Part shown: in pieces, positions 1 through 6,100 of the stretch | Layout of the letters: every line of letters starts with the position of its first letter | Position numbering within the stretch: position 1 is the first letter of the stretch | Source: Pseudomonadota bacterium | Lineage (GTDB): Bacteria; Pseudomonadota; Alphaproteobacteria; Rhizobiales; Rhizobiaceae | Direction: 5' to 3' | Assembly (NCBI GenBank): GCA_023416545.1 | Contig: JAEZHO010000015.1 | Location: 1-7,190 of the forward strand | DNA: 7,190 bases | Made by a program: the position numbers and the translations under genes | Notes under the pieces: model-generated | Database searches by the model: none | What the model was told of the DNA's origin: nothing | Seen by the model: only the letters and a program-made list of their open reading frames with translations

Positions 1-1
1 C

Positions 2-121
2 TGGTGGACGGTCGGCGTGTCGGAGAACATCATCGACGCCTCGTTCCAGGCGCTGACGGATTCCATCGTCTACAAGCTGATGAAGAACCGCCACATGGCA
101 GGGCGGATGGCGGCGGAGTAA
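2..121 (+). CDS. leuA: 2-isopropylmalate synthase, C-terminal end (partial)
   Basis: This is the 3' end of a gene that begins before the window: 39 codons and a TAA stop. LeuA condenses acetyl-CoA with 2-oxoisovalerate in the first committed step of leucine synthesis in the cytoplasm. The visible peptide begins WWTVGVSENIIDASFQAL and continues through SIVYKLMKNR; the GVSxNIIDASFxAL pattern is characteristic of the end of the C-terminal leucine-binding regulatory domain of proteobacterial LeuA. The catalytic TIM barrel lies outside the window, so activity cannot be judged. No convincing intrinsic terminator follows the stop. Frame and stop are unambiguous; the family call rests on a recognised tail of only 39 residues. 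Confidence 0.88.
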   Translation, partial: WWTVGVSENIIDASFQALTDSIVYKLMKNRHMAGRMAAE

Positions 122-363
122 TCACGGGTCCAGCGTTAAGAGACCCCAGCCTTCCTCGCCAAGCCGGCCTTGGCCAGGACCTGGCGTGCGAAGAGCTGGC
201 GGTGATACGGCTGGTTATCGAACGTCATTCAGCCTCCGGCGTCCCTGGATAAGACAGTTCAAATTCATGACCGCGATCAATTCTTCACGCAAATGAATTG
301 GTCCCCTCCCCGCCTCGGGAGTAGAGGGCAGGCATAAGGCACAGAAGACGATCGGAAGCATCC
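122..363. other. Intergenic region between leuA and rarD
   Basis: These 242 bases carry no coding frame I can support. The first half is GC-rich and featureless apart from a weak 5-bp hairpin (173-185). The second half has a local AT-richer patch (about 253-300) that contains a 9-bp inverted repeat, followed by a 5-bp GC hairpin. It is the natural place for the rarD promoter, but I could not pick out convincing -35 and -10 hexamers. Confidence 0.6.
275..303 (+). promoter_or_regulatory. Inverted repeat / possible leader hairpin upstream of rarD
   Basis: GATCAATTC (275-283) pairs with GAATTGGTC (295-303) over nine positions, eight Watson-Crick and one G-U, around an 11-base loop. A second short hairpin, CTCCC (306-310) with GGGAG (317-321), follows at once. 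No T-tract follows either, so a rho-independent terminator for leuA is unlikely. The position, about 60 bases before the rarD start and in the most AT-rich part of the gap, would suit an operator or a transcript leader. Function is inferred only from position and symmetry. Confidence 0.3.
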
Positions 364-1275
364 ATGGCCACCACCGAAGCGCCCGTCCCGGCGAAGAACG
401 AGGATTCCGCCCGCGGTTTCGCCTTTGCGCTCACGGCCTATGTGCTGTGGGGCTTCCTGCCGATCTACATGAAGGCGGTGTCGCACATATCGCCGTTCGA
501 AGTCCTGGCGCACCGAATCGTCTGGTCGGTGCCGATCGCCGGCCTCGTGCTGCTGATCCTGCGCAATACCTCGGAACTGAAGGCGGCCTTCCGTTCGCCG
601 CGGACGCTGATGATGGCCGGCCTGACCGCCGCGCTGATCACCGTGAACTGGGGCATCTATGTCTGGGCAATCTCCGTCGACCGTGCCCTCGACACCGCTC
701 TCGGCTATTTCATCAACCCGCTGTTCAGCATCTTTCTTGCGGCGATCCTCCTCAAGGAGCGGCTGCAGCCGGTGCAGCTCGTCGCGATCGCGCTTGTCGC
801 CGCGGCCGTCGCGATCCTGACCTATGACGCCGGCGGGCTTCCCTGGGCGTCGCTGATCCTGACGGTCACCTGGGGCTTCTACGCCTTCTTCCGCAAGACC
901 CTGCCCGTCGGACCGAACCAGGGCTTCTTCCTGGAAGTGCTGATCCTCGCGCCGTTCGCCCTCGCCTTCATCATCTACACGGAAATGTCGGGCGACGGAC
1001 ATCTCTTCCACGGCAGCCTCTCGGACACGCTCCTGCTAGCGGTGAGCGGCGCCATCACCGCCGGGCCGCTGATGATCTATGCGAACGGCGCCAAGCTTCT
1101 GCGGCTCTCGACCATCGGCATCATGCAGTACATCGCTCCTACGATGATCTTCCTGATCGCCGTCTTCGTCTTCCACGAGCCGCTCAGCATGGTGAAGCTC
1201 GGGGCCTTCGTGCTGATCTGGGCGGCACTCGCCATCTACAGCTGGGCCATGCTGGCACAGGCGCGCGGCAACTGA
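364..1275 (+). CDS. rarD: EamA-family transporter RarD
   Basis: This is an integral inner-membrane protein of the drug/metabolite transporter superfamily. Its 303 residues match the usual RarD length of about 300. Hydrophobic segments fill almost the whole chain, consistent with ten membrane helices in two EamA repeats, after a short polar N-terminus (residues 1-16). RarD-like landmarks are AYVLWGFLPIYMK (25-37), FEVLAHRIVWS (45-55), NWGIYVWAI (95-103) and LGYFINPLFSIFL (113-125); the second repeat has ANGAKLLRLSTIGIMQYIAPT (240-260). Substrate is unknown: E. coli RarD was named for chloramphenicol resistance, but that does not fix the role here. The ATG is preceded by GGAAG (354-358) five bases away, a modest ribosome-binding site. 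The gene stands alone, 242 bases after leuA and convergent with the LOG gene. Confidence 0.92.
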   Translation: MATTEAPVPAKNEDSARGFAFALTAYVLWGFLPIYMKAVSHISPFEVLAHRIVWSVPIAGLVLLILRNTSELKAAFRSPRTLMMAGLTAALITVNWGIYVWAISVDRALDTALGYFINPLFSIFLAAILLKERLQPVQLVAIALVAAAVAILTYDAGGLPWASLILTVTWGFYAFFRKTLPVGPNQGFFLEVLILAPFALAFIIYTEMSGDGHLFHGSLSDTLLLAVSGAITAGPLMIYANGAKLLRLSTIGIMQYIAPTMIFLIAVFVFHEPLSMVKLGAFVLIWAALAIYSWAMLAQARGN

Positions 1276-1298
1276 AGTCGCCGCGGCCTGAGGGGAAA

Positions 1299-1317
1299 CA
1301 CCCGCTACAGGCGGGAG
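1299..1317 (-). terminator. Weak hairpin at the convergent rarD/LOG ends
   Basis: CCCGC (1301-1305) and GCGGG (1311-1315) form a perfect 5-bp stem with a 5-base loop that includes the stop codon of the LOG gene. Read on the minus strand it is followed by TGTTTCCCC, a poor T-tract; on the plus strand there is none. The two genes are only 29 bases apart, so some shared or bidirectional termination is expected, but this hairpin is small and the call is tentative. Confidence 0.25.
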
Positions 1318-1913
1318 ATCACCGCTTCCTCGCCCGAGGCGGGAGTGACTTCGGCGGCCTGGTCCAGGATCGCCGGGACGATGTCCTCGACGTCGTCGAT
1401 CACCAGCGGCCGCACGAGGTGGGCGCGATGGATGAAGCCCTGGTCGCGCATGTGGTCGACGAGATCGAGCATCGGCTTCCAGAAGCCGCCGATATTGGCG
1501 AAGACCATCGGCTTCTCGTGACGGCCTAGCTGCGCCCAGGTCATGATCTCGACGATTTCCTCCAGCGTACCGATGCCGCCGGGAAGGGTGACGAACGCAT
1601 CGGCGCGCTCGAACATGGCGTGCTTGCGCGCATGCATGTCCTCCGTGACGATCAGTTCGTCCAGCTGGCCGAGCGAATGACGGGTGGCCTCCATATCCAC
1701 GAGGAATTCCGGTATGATGCCGGTCACCTGCCCGCCGTTGGCGAGCACGCCCGCGGCGACCGCTCCCATGATGCCCTTGGTGCCGCCGCCATAGACGAGG
1801 CGCAGGCCGTGCGCGGCGATCGATTTTCCGAGCGCGCGGCCGGCTGCGAGATAGGCAGGATCACGGCCCGGCTGGGAACCGCAATAGACACAGATCGACT
1901 GAATGGACACCAT
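1305..1913 (-). CDS. LOG family protein (TIGR00730 Rossmann fold; cytokinin riboside 5'-monophosphate phosphoribohydrolase type)
   Basis: This is a 202-residue cytoplasmic protein of the LOG / 'lysine decarboxylase-like' family. The family cleaves the ribose-base bond of nucleoside 5'-monophosphates; in plants and some bacteria it releases active cytokinin from its ribotide. Visible motifs are ICVYCGSQPG near the N-terminus (7-16), the phosphate-binding YGGGTKGIMG (41-50), DMHARKHAMF (92-101) with the conserved Arg-Lys pair, and the signature PGGIGTLEE (111-119). The frame is open up to 1991, so the start is uncertain. The ATG at 1913 is chosen because it puts the conserved SICVYCGS strand at the usual distance and has GGAG just upstream, though only three bases away. 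An ATG at 1928 (MSLEL) is the alternative but has no visible Shine-Dalgarno. The natural substrate (AMP, cytokinin ribotide or other) cannot be told from sequence. Confidence 0.9.
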   Translation of the reverse strand: MVSIQSICVYCGSQPGRDPAYLAAGRALGKSIAAHGLRLVYGGGTKGIMGAVAAGVLANGGQVTGIIPEFLVDMEATRHSLGQLDELIVTEDMHARKHAMFERADAFVTLPGGIGTLEEIVEIMTWAQLGRHEKPMVFANIGGFWKPMLDLVDHMRDQGFIHRAHLVRPLVIDDVEDIVPAILDQAAEVTPASGEEAVISRL

Positions 1914-2069
1914 CAACTCCAGAGACATTCGTGAGCGCGAACCGCCGACGCGGTGCTTCGCAAAAGTGGAGGGAAACGCCCGGAACGGCAAGCCCGCAAA
2001 GCGCGAAAAGCTTGTGAAACAAGCCAGAAACGGGTAATCCGAAGGGGTGGCACATCCGCCCGGAGATGA
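1914..2069. promoter_or_regulatory. Divergent promoter region between the LOG gene and the LysM gene
   Basis: This 156-base gap between divergently transcribed genes must hold both promoters unless they lie within the reading frames. It contains a perfect inverted repeat, GCTTG-TGAAA-CAAGC (2010-2024), in its AT-richest part. TTGTGA (2012-2017) with TAAT at 2035-2038 is the nearest thing to a + strand promoter, but the match to consensus is poor. I could not find a credible promoter for the LOG gene. The repeat could be an operator serving either gene. Confidence 0.35.
2062..2065 (+). promoter_or_regulatory. Ribosome-binding site of the LysM gene
   Basis: GGAG lies four bases before the ATG at 2070 and ten before an in-frame ATG at 2076. 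An out-of-frame ATG at 2066 directly abuts the motif and opens only a short shadow frame. Either of the in-frame starts is possible; they differ by two residues (MN). Confidence 0.5.
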
Positions 2070-3824
2070 ATGAACATGAGAAACCGCGCCGGCTGGCTGG
2101 CCCTTTCCGTACTCGCAGTCGCAACGCTGCTGATGGTCTTCTTCGTGCTCCCGAGAATCTCCGACGAAGGGCAGCAGCTCAGCGACAACATCAATGCCGC
2201 CGGCGAGACGGTCAAGGAGGCTGTGGCCCCGACGCAGGCAACCGGTGATACGGCAGGCAAGCCGTCAGAGGGCGTCGCCGCCACCGACATGGCATCCGCC
2301 GCTCCGGCGGCCGGCGCGCCGAACGCGAGCGAGCCCTCCTCCGCTGTCCCAGGCGCCCGATCCGGTGCAGCCGCCGGCTCCGTGACACCCGCCTTCGACG
2401 TCCTGCGCGTCGAGCCGAACGGCTCGACCGTCATCGCCGGCCGCGCGGAACCGGATGCCACGGTCGAGGTCGCTTCCGGCGACAACATCGTCGCCGCCAT
2501 CAAGGCAGGCCCGAGCGGCGACTTCGCGATCGTCCTCGACCAGCCGCTGCCGGCCGGCGACCATCAGCTTGTCCTGCGCGCCACGAGCAAGGGCGGCGAA
2601 ACGGTGGTCTCGGAAGAAACGGCGACCGTCTCCGTCCCCGAGAGCAAGGACGGCAAGCTGCTCGCCATGGTCACCAAGCCCGGCAAGGCGAGCCGGCTGA
2701 TTGCCCTTCCGGACGCCGAAAATAACGCCAGCAATACGGCGCCCGCCGGCGCGGACAGCGCCGCGCCGCCCCTTCCCGAGCTTCCCGGCGCGGCATCGGA
2801 CCTGGTCGCCGCCGCCCCGCCGATGGCGACTGTTCCCTCGGCAGCCTTGCCCGAGGCACCGGCTGCGCCCACCTCGGCGGCCGACATCCAGATCAGCGCC
2901 GTCGAGATCGAGGGCAGCCGGCTGTTCATCGCCGGGCGCGCGCCTTCCGGGGCCTCGCTGCTCGGCTTTGCTGACGACCAGACGGTCGGACGCGCCAAGG
3001 CCACCAATGAGGGCAATTTCGTCATCGAGGGGACGATCGACCTGCCGGTCGGCACCCACACCATCGCGGTCGAACTGATGGACGGCGCCGGCAAGACGGC
3101 GCTCCGCGTCGAGGTTCCGTTCGACCGGCCCGCCGGCGCGCAGGTCGCGGCGGTCGCCGGCCAGGACGGCCAAGCCTCGATCTCCGAGATCGACGGCGGT
3201 GCCTTCGACAGGCTTCGCAACGAGGCAGCCCGGGCGTTCGCCCTGCTGCAGGGGCTCTACGAGAACGGCGGGCAGCCGTCCGCCGAGGAAGTCGCCGCGG
3301 CGCGCTCGGGCACGGTCATCGCCCTCAGGTCGCTGTCGGAATACCGCCTCCCGGCCGGCGCCAGCGCGACTGCACGCGACATCGTCGACCAGACGGTAAA
3401 GCAGGCGGGCGCCGCCCTTGCGGCCATCGACGTCCTGCCTCCGCAGCCGGACGCCCTGCAGGCCGCGCTTCCCGAACTTGCCGCGGCAATCTCGACAGCC
3501 GTCGGCCCCGCGACCCCGGAAAGCGCCGAGGCCGGTGCGCCGAGTGCCGAGCAGGCAGCCGAGGCAGGCCCGAAGACCATTGAGCAGGCACCGCTCACGC
3601 AGGCGCGCACCTCCGTGATCATCCGCCGCGGCGACACGCTGTGGCAGATCTCCCGGCGGGTCTACGGCCAGGGCGTCCGCTACACGACCATCTACCTCGC
3701 CAACCAGGACCAGATCGCCAATCCGGACCTGATCGAACCGGGCCAGATCTTCGGCGTGCCGGACGAGGCGCTCCCGGATGCCGAGGAGCTTCATCGCAAG
3801 CGCCTGCAGAAGCAGCAGCTCTAA
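2070..3824 (+). CDS. Membrane-anchored LysM peptidoglycan-binding protein with two Ig-like modules
   Basis: The product has 584 residues. RNR precedes one hydrophobic segment (about 8-27, WLALSVLAVATLLMVFFVL), which reads as an inner-membrane anchor placing the rest in the periplasm. An Ala/Pro/Ser-rich linker (about 50-105) follows, then a beta-rich module (109-190), a second Ala/Pro linker (215-270), a second module of the same type (273-353), a helical Ala-rich region (375-500) and a C-terminal LysM domain (514-567). The LysM shows RRGDTLWQISRRVYG, then YTTIYLANQDQI and NPDLIEPGQIFGVP, all classic for the fold that binds N-acetylglucosamine-containing glycan. No peptidase, amidase or transglycosylase domain is visible, so a structural or scaffolding role at the cell wall is inferred. 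Proteins of this build are familiar as uncharacterised rhizobial LysM proteins. It appears to be a single-gene unit with its own terminator. Confidence 0.88.
   Translation: MNMRNRAGWLALSVLAVATLLMVFFVLPRISDEGQQLSDNINAAGETVKEAVAPTQATGDTAGKPSEGVAATDMASAAPAAGAPNASEPSSAVPGARSGAAAGSVTPAFDVLRVEPNGSTVIAGRAEPDATVEVASGDNIVAAIKAGPSGDFAIVLDQPLPAGDHQLVLRATSKGGETVVSEETATVSVPESKDGKLLAMVTKPGKASRLIALPDAENNASNTAPAGADSAAPPLPELPGAASDLVAAAPPMATVPSAALPEAPAAPTSAADIQISAVEIEGSRLFIAGRAPSGASLLGFADDQTVGRAKATNEGNFVIEGTIDLPVGTHTIAVELMDGAGKTALRVEVPFDRPAGAQVAAVAGQDGQASISEIDGGAFDRLRNEAARAFALLQGLYENGGQPSAEEVAAARSGTVIALRSLSEYRLPAGASATARDIVDQTVKQAGAALAAIDVLPPQPDALQAALPELAAAISTAVGPATPESAEAGAPSAEQAAEAGPKTIEQAPLTQARTSVIIRRGDTLWQISRRVYGQGVRYTTIYLANQDQIANPDLIEPGQIFGVPDEALPDAEELHRKRLQKQQL
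2394..3128 (+). repeat. Duplicated beta-rich module inside the LysM protein
   Basis: Residues 109-190 and 273-353 are two copies of one module. Shared landmarks, in order, are IAGRAEPDA versus IAGRAPSGA, then SGDFAIVLDQPLPAGDHQL versus EGNFVIEGTIDLPVGTHTI. Each ends in a strand leading into a Pro-containing linker. This resembles bacterial Ig-like domains; the copies are diverged at protein level and not recent DNA repeats. Confidence 0.65.
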
Positions 3825-3847
3825 CCCTCGACCGCGGAAGTCGTTCA

Positions 3848-3869
3848 GGGCCGGCAAGAGCGCCGGCCC
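3848..3869 (+). terminator. GC-rich terminator hairpin after the LysM gene
   Basis: GGGCCGGC (3848-3855) and GCCGGCCC (3862-3869) form a perfect 8-bp stem around a 6-base loop, AAGAGC, 23 bases after the stop codon. What follows is pyrimidine-rich (CTTCCGCTCGCTCCCCC) but lacks a true T-run, as is common in high-GC alphaproteobacteria. It probably ends the LysM transcript and separates it from the exporter gene. Confidence 0.6.
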
Positions 3870-3896
3870 GGCTTCCGCTCGCTCCCCCGCTTCCCC

Positions 3897-3933
3897 CTTA
3901 GGCCTATTGCATCGCCGGCGCCCGCGTCCTAAG
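3897..3933 (+). promoter_or_regulatory. Possible operator upstream of the Atm1-type exporter
   Basis: CTTAGG (3897-3902) is matched by its exact complement CCTAAG (3928-3933), 31 bases start to start, about three helical turns. The block lies between the upstream terminator and the exporter start at 3968. The short arms make chance likely. No RirA-type or Irr-type iron box is recognisable here. Confidence 0.15.
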
Positions 3934-3967
3934 TGCGCATCAGGCAGCGGGCCCTCCGGAGATTCAG

Positions 3968-5857
3968 ATGGCAGCGACGAAGAAGACCGTTTCGGCGGAT
4001 TCCAGCAATCCGCTCGGAACGCTGGTGAACCTGTGGCCCTACATGTGGCCGCACGGACGCGCCGACCTGAAGCGACGCGTCGTCTGGGCAACGGTCTTCC
4101 TGTTCCTCGCCAAGCTCGTCCTGATCGGCGTTCCCTATTTCTTCAAATGGGCGACGGACGCGCTGAACGGCAGGCTCGACATGGCGGGCATCCTGCCGGC
4201 CTTCCTGCTCGGCGCCGTCGTGCTGGTGATCGCCTATAACCTGACGCGCATCTTCCAGGTCGGCCTCAACCAGCTGCGCGATGCGCTGTTTGCGAGCGTC
4301 GGCCAGCATGCCGTGCGGCAGCTCGCCTACAGGACCTTCGTGCACATGCACCAGCTGTCGCTGCGCTTCCACCTCGAGCGCAAGACCGGCGGGCTTTCCC
4401 GCATCATCGAGCGCGGCACGAAGGGCATCGAGACCATCGTCCGGTTCACCATCCTCAATTCGGTGCCGACGCTGATCGAGTTCCTGCTCACCGCCGTCAT
4501 CTTCTGGTTCACCTACGGCTTCTCGTACGTCGCGATCACCGCGGTAACGGTCTGGGCCTATGTCTGGTTCACCGTGCGGGCGAGCGACTGGCGCATCGCC
4601 ATCCGCCGCTCGATGAACGACAGCGACACGGACGCCAACACCAAGGCGATCGACTCGCTCCTCAACTTCGAGACGGTCAAGTATTTCGGCAACGAGGAGA
4701 TGGAGGCCAGGCGTTTCGATGCCTCCATGGCCCGCTACGAGAAGTCGGCGACGCAGGTATGGACGTCGCTCGGCTGGCTGAACTTCGGCCAGGGCGTCAT
4801 CTTCGGCCTCGGCATGATGGTGATGATGGTGATGTCGGCGCTGGCGGTGCAGCGCGGCGAGCAAACCATCGGCGACTTCGTCTTCATCAACGCGCTGCTT
4901 CTGCAGCTTTCCGTGCCGCTCAACTTCATCGGCTTCGTCTATCGCGAAATCCGCCAGGGGCTGACCGATATCGAGCAGATGTTCGACCTCCTGCAGGTCG
5001 AGGCGGAAGTGGTCGACAAGCCGGACGCCCGCCCCTTGCAGATCCGCCAGGGCGCGATCTCCTTCCGCGATGTACATTTCTTCTACGATCCGGAGCGACC
5101 GATCCTCAAGGGCGTGTCGTTCGAGGTCCCGGCCGGCAAGACCGTCGCCATCGTCGGACCTTCGGGTGCCGGCAAGTCGACGATCTCGCGGCTGCTCTAC
5201 CGCTTCTACGACATCCAGCAGGGGACGATCGCGATCGACGGACAGGACATCCGCGATGTCACGCAGAAATCGCTGCGGGCAGCGATCGGCATGGTTCCGC
5301 AGGATACGGTCCTCTTCAACGATACGATCGCCTACAACATTCGCTACGGCCGCCCGAGCGCGACCGAGGACGAGGTGCGCGCCGCCGCAGAGGTGGCGCA
5401 GATCGGCTCCTTCATCGAGCGCCTGCCGCACGGCTACGACACCATGGTCGGCGAACGCGGCCTGAAGCTTTCCGGCGGCGAGAAGCAGCGCGTGGCGATT
5501 GCCCGGACCATCCTCAAGGCGCCGCCGATCCTCATCCTCGACGAAGCCACCTCGGCGCTGGACACGACGACCGAACACGAAATCCAGGCGGCGCTCGACG
5601 TCGTCTCCAAGAACCGCACGACGCTGGTGATCGCCCATCGGCTTTCGACGGTCATCAACGCGGACGAGATCATCGTCCTGCGTGATGGCGGGATCGCCGA
5701 ACGCGGCACCCATGCCGGGCTGCTTTCGCAAAACGGCCTCTATGCCTCGATGTGGAACCGCCAGCGCGAAGCGACGCAGGCGGAGGAACAGCTCCGGAAG
5801 GTGCGCGAGAGCGACGATCTCGGCGTCGTGGCGCGCGGCGCACCGGCTGGTGAATGA
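3968..5857 (+). CDS. Atm1-type ABC exporter (fused permease and ATPase)
   Basis: This 629-residue half-transporter would homodimerise in the inner membrane. It belongs to the Atm1/ABCB7/HMT1 family, whose members export glutathione-linked compounds tied to iron-sulfur cluster supply and heavy-metal tolerance; that role is inferred from family. The membrane domain (about 36-330, six helices) has the diagnostic PYFFKWATDAL (56-66), LNQLRDALFA (100-109), ERKTGGLSRIIERGTKG (137-153) and DSLLNFETVKYFGNE (229-243). The ATPase domain is complete: A-loop Tyr373, Walker A GPSGAGKS (397-404), Q-loop Gln445, signature LSGGE (501-505), Walker B ILILDE (521-526) with Glu526, D-loop SALD and H-loop His557. 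The start is supported by GGAG (3958-3961) six bases before the ATG. Residues 283-289 are unusually methionine-rich. Its stop overlaps the next small gene by four bases. Confidence 0.95.
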   Translation: MAATKKTVSADSSNPLGTLVNLWPYMWPHGRADLKRRVVWATVFLFLAKLVLIGVPYFFKWATDALNGRLDMAGILPAFLLGAVVLVIAYNLTRIFQVGLNQLRDALFASVGQHAVRQLAYRTFVHMHQLSLRFHLERKTGGLSRIIERGTKGIETIVRFTILNSVPTLIEFLLTAVIFWFTYGFSYVAITAVTVWAYVWFTVRASDWRIAIRRSMNDSDTDANTKAIDSLLNFETVKYFGNEEMEARRFDASMARYEKSATQVWTSLGWLNFGQGVIFGLGMMVMMVMSALAVQRGEQTIGDFVFINALLLQLSVPLNFIGFVYREIRQGLTDIEQMFDLLQVEAEVVDKPDARPLQIRQGAISFRDVHFFYDPERPILKGVSFEVPAGKTVAIVGPSGAGKSTISRLLYRFYDIQQGTIAIDGQDIRDVTQKSLRAAIGMVPQDTVLFNDTIAYNIRYGRPSATEDEVRAAAEVAQIGSFIERLPHGYDTMVGERGLKLSGGEKQRVAIARTILKAPPILILDEATSALDTTTEHEIQAALDVVSKNRTTLVIAHRLSTVINADEIIVLRDGGIAERGTHAGLLSQNGLYASMWNRQREATQAEEQLRKVRESDDLGVVARGAPAGE

Positions 5858-5997
5858 AGGACAGGACTTTGAGATACTCGACCAAACGCATGATGTTTGC
5901 CCTCGCCGTCGCGCTTGCCTACGCGCTCGTGCTCATGCTCTACGGCTCGCCCCTTCTGGCGCTGACGACGTGGCTCGGCTGGGTCGATCCGCAATAA
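5854..5997 (+). CDS. Small single-pass membrane protein, unknown function
   Basis: This 47-codon frame has its ATG overlapping the exporter stop as ATGA, a typical translational-coupling arrangement. The peptide has a basic N-terminus (MKDRTLRYSTKRMM), a hydrophobic stretch (about 15-30, FALAVALAYALVLMLY) and a further apolar tail ending in GWVDPQ. It therefore reads as an N-in inner-membrane mini-protein. Third codon positions are strongly G/C in the hydrophobic part (28 of 33 codons), as in the flanking genes, which supports real coding. The ATG at 5854 has no good Shine-Dalgarno; a TTG at 5869 has AAGGA seven bases upstream and would give a 42-residue protein, so the start is open. I recognise no family. 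Placement suggests an accessory peptide of the exporter, but that is inference. Confidence 0.6.
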   Translation: MKDRTLRYSTKRMMFALAVALAYALVLMLYGSPLLALTTWLGWVDPQ

Positions 5998-6005
5998 CGA
6001 GGCCC

Positions 6006-6025
6006 GCGGGTCCAAGTGTTCCCGC
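6006..6025 (+). terminator. Weak hairpin after the small membrane ORF
   Basis: GCGGG (6006-6010) and CCCGC (6021-6025) can pair around a 10-base loop, nine bases after the TAA. The large loop and lack of a T-run make it a poor terminator. It could partly separate the exporter unit from psd, or mean nothing. Confidence 0.2.
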
Positions 6026-6055
6026 CTGCCGCGGAACCGCATTGCCCCCCAGACT

Positions 6056-6082
6056 GTTTGCCTGTAGTCAGCAAACGCTGAC
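6056..6082 (+). promoter_or_regulatory. Two overlapping, mutually exclusive hairpins before psd
   Basis: Hairpin A pairs GTTTGC (6056-6061) with GCAAAC (6071-6076) around nine bases. Hairpin B pairs GTCAGC (6067-6072) with GCTGAC (6077-6082) around AAAC. They share bases 6067-6076, so only one can form. B ends six bases before the psd ribosome-binding site. This could be a leader switch if transcription enters from upstream, or the 16-base dyad B could be a protein operator. Neither role is proven by the sequence. Confidence 0.4.
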
Positions 6083-6087
6083 ATCTT

Positions 6088-6093
6088 GAGGAG
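6088..6093 (+). promoter_or_regulatory. Ribosome-binding site of psd
   Basis: GAGGAG lies seven bases before the TTG at 6101. It decides the start: a TTG at 6086 in the same frame would put this motif inside the coding region and has no comparable site of its own. Confidence 0.75.
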
Positions 6094-6100
6094 ATCCGGG

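Noticed and set aside
173..185. GCCAG-GAC-CTGGC hairpin as a leuA terminator
   Set aside because: Only a 5-bp stem with a 3-base loop and no T-tract; expected by chance in DNA of this composition.
4..252. An 82-codon + strand frame overlapping the leuA end
   Set aside because: It is out of frame with the clear LeuA tail, has an Arg/Gly/His-rich composition and no plausible ribosome-binding site in view.
277..1011. A 244-codon open frame on the minus strand opposite rarD
   Set aside because: Its translation is an Arg/Asp/Gln/Gly-rich string without hydrophobic core or motifs, mirroring the membrane-protein codons of rarD.
1280..1287. GCCGCGGC palindrome between rarD and the LOG gene
   Set aside because: An 8-base GC palindrome with no loop is common by chance in high-GC DNA and cannot form a useful hairpin.
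2265..4091. A 608-codon open frame on the minus strand opposite the LysM gene
   Set aside because: Same artefact: an Arg/Gly/Ala/Asp-rich translation with no fold, running across the terminator and into the exporter gene, while the + strand protein has an anchor, repeated modules and a LysM domain.
3929..5731. A 600-codon open frame on the minus strand opposite the exporter gene, including a run of histidines
   Set aside because: It is an antisense shadow of a high-GC coding sequence. The product is a charged Arg/Asp/Glu/His-rich string with no recognisable domain, the histidines are the reverse complement of the ATG/GTG repeat, and the + strand gene is a complete well-known family.
5682..6089. 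A 135-codon + strand frame spanning the exporter end, the small gene and the gap before psd
   Set aside because: It starts inside the exporter's conserved C-terminus and turns into an Arg/Ala-rich string; the 47-codon frame in the same place has the better composition, start position and codon bias.
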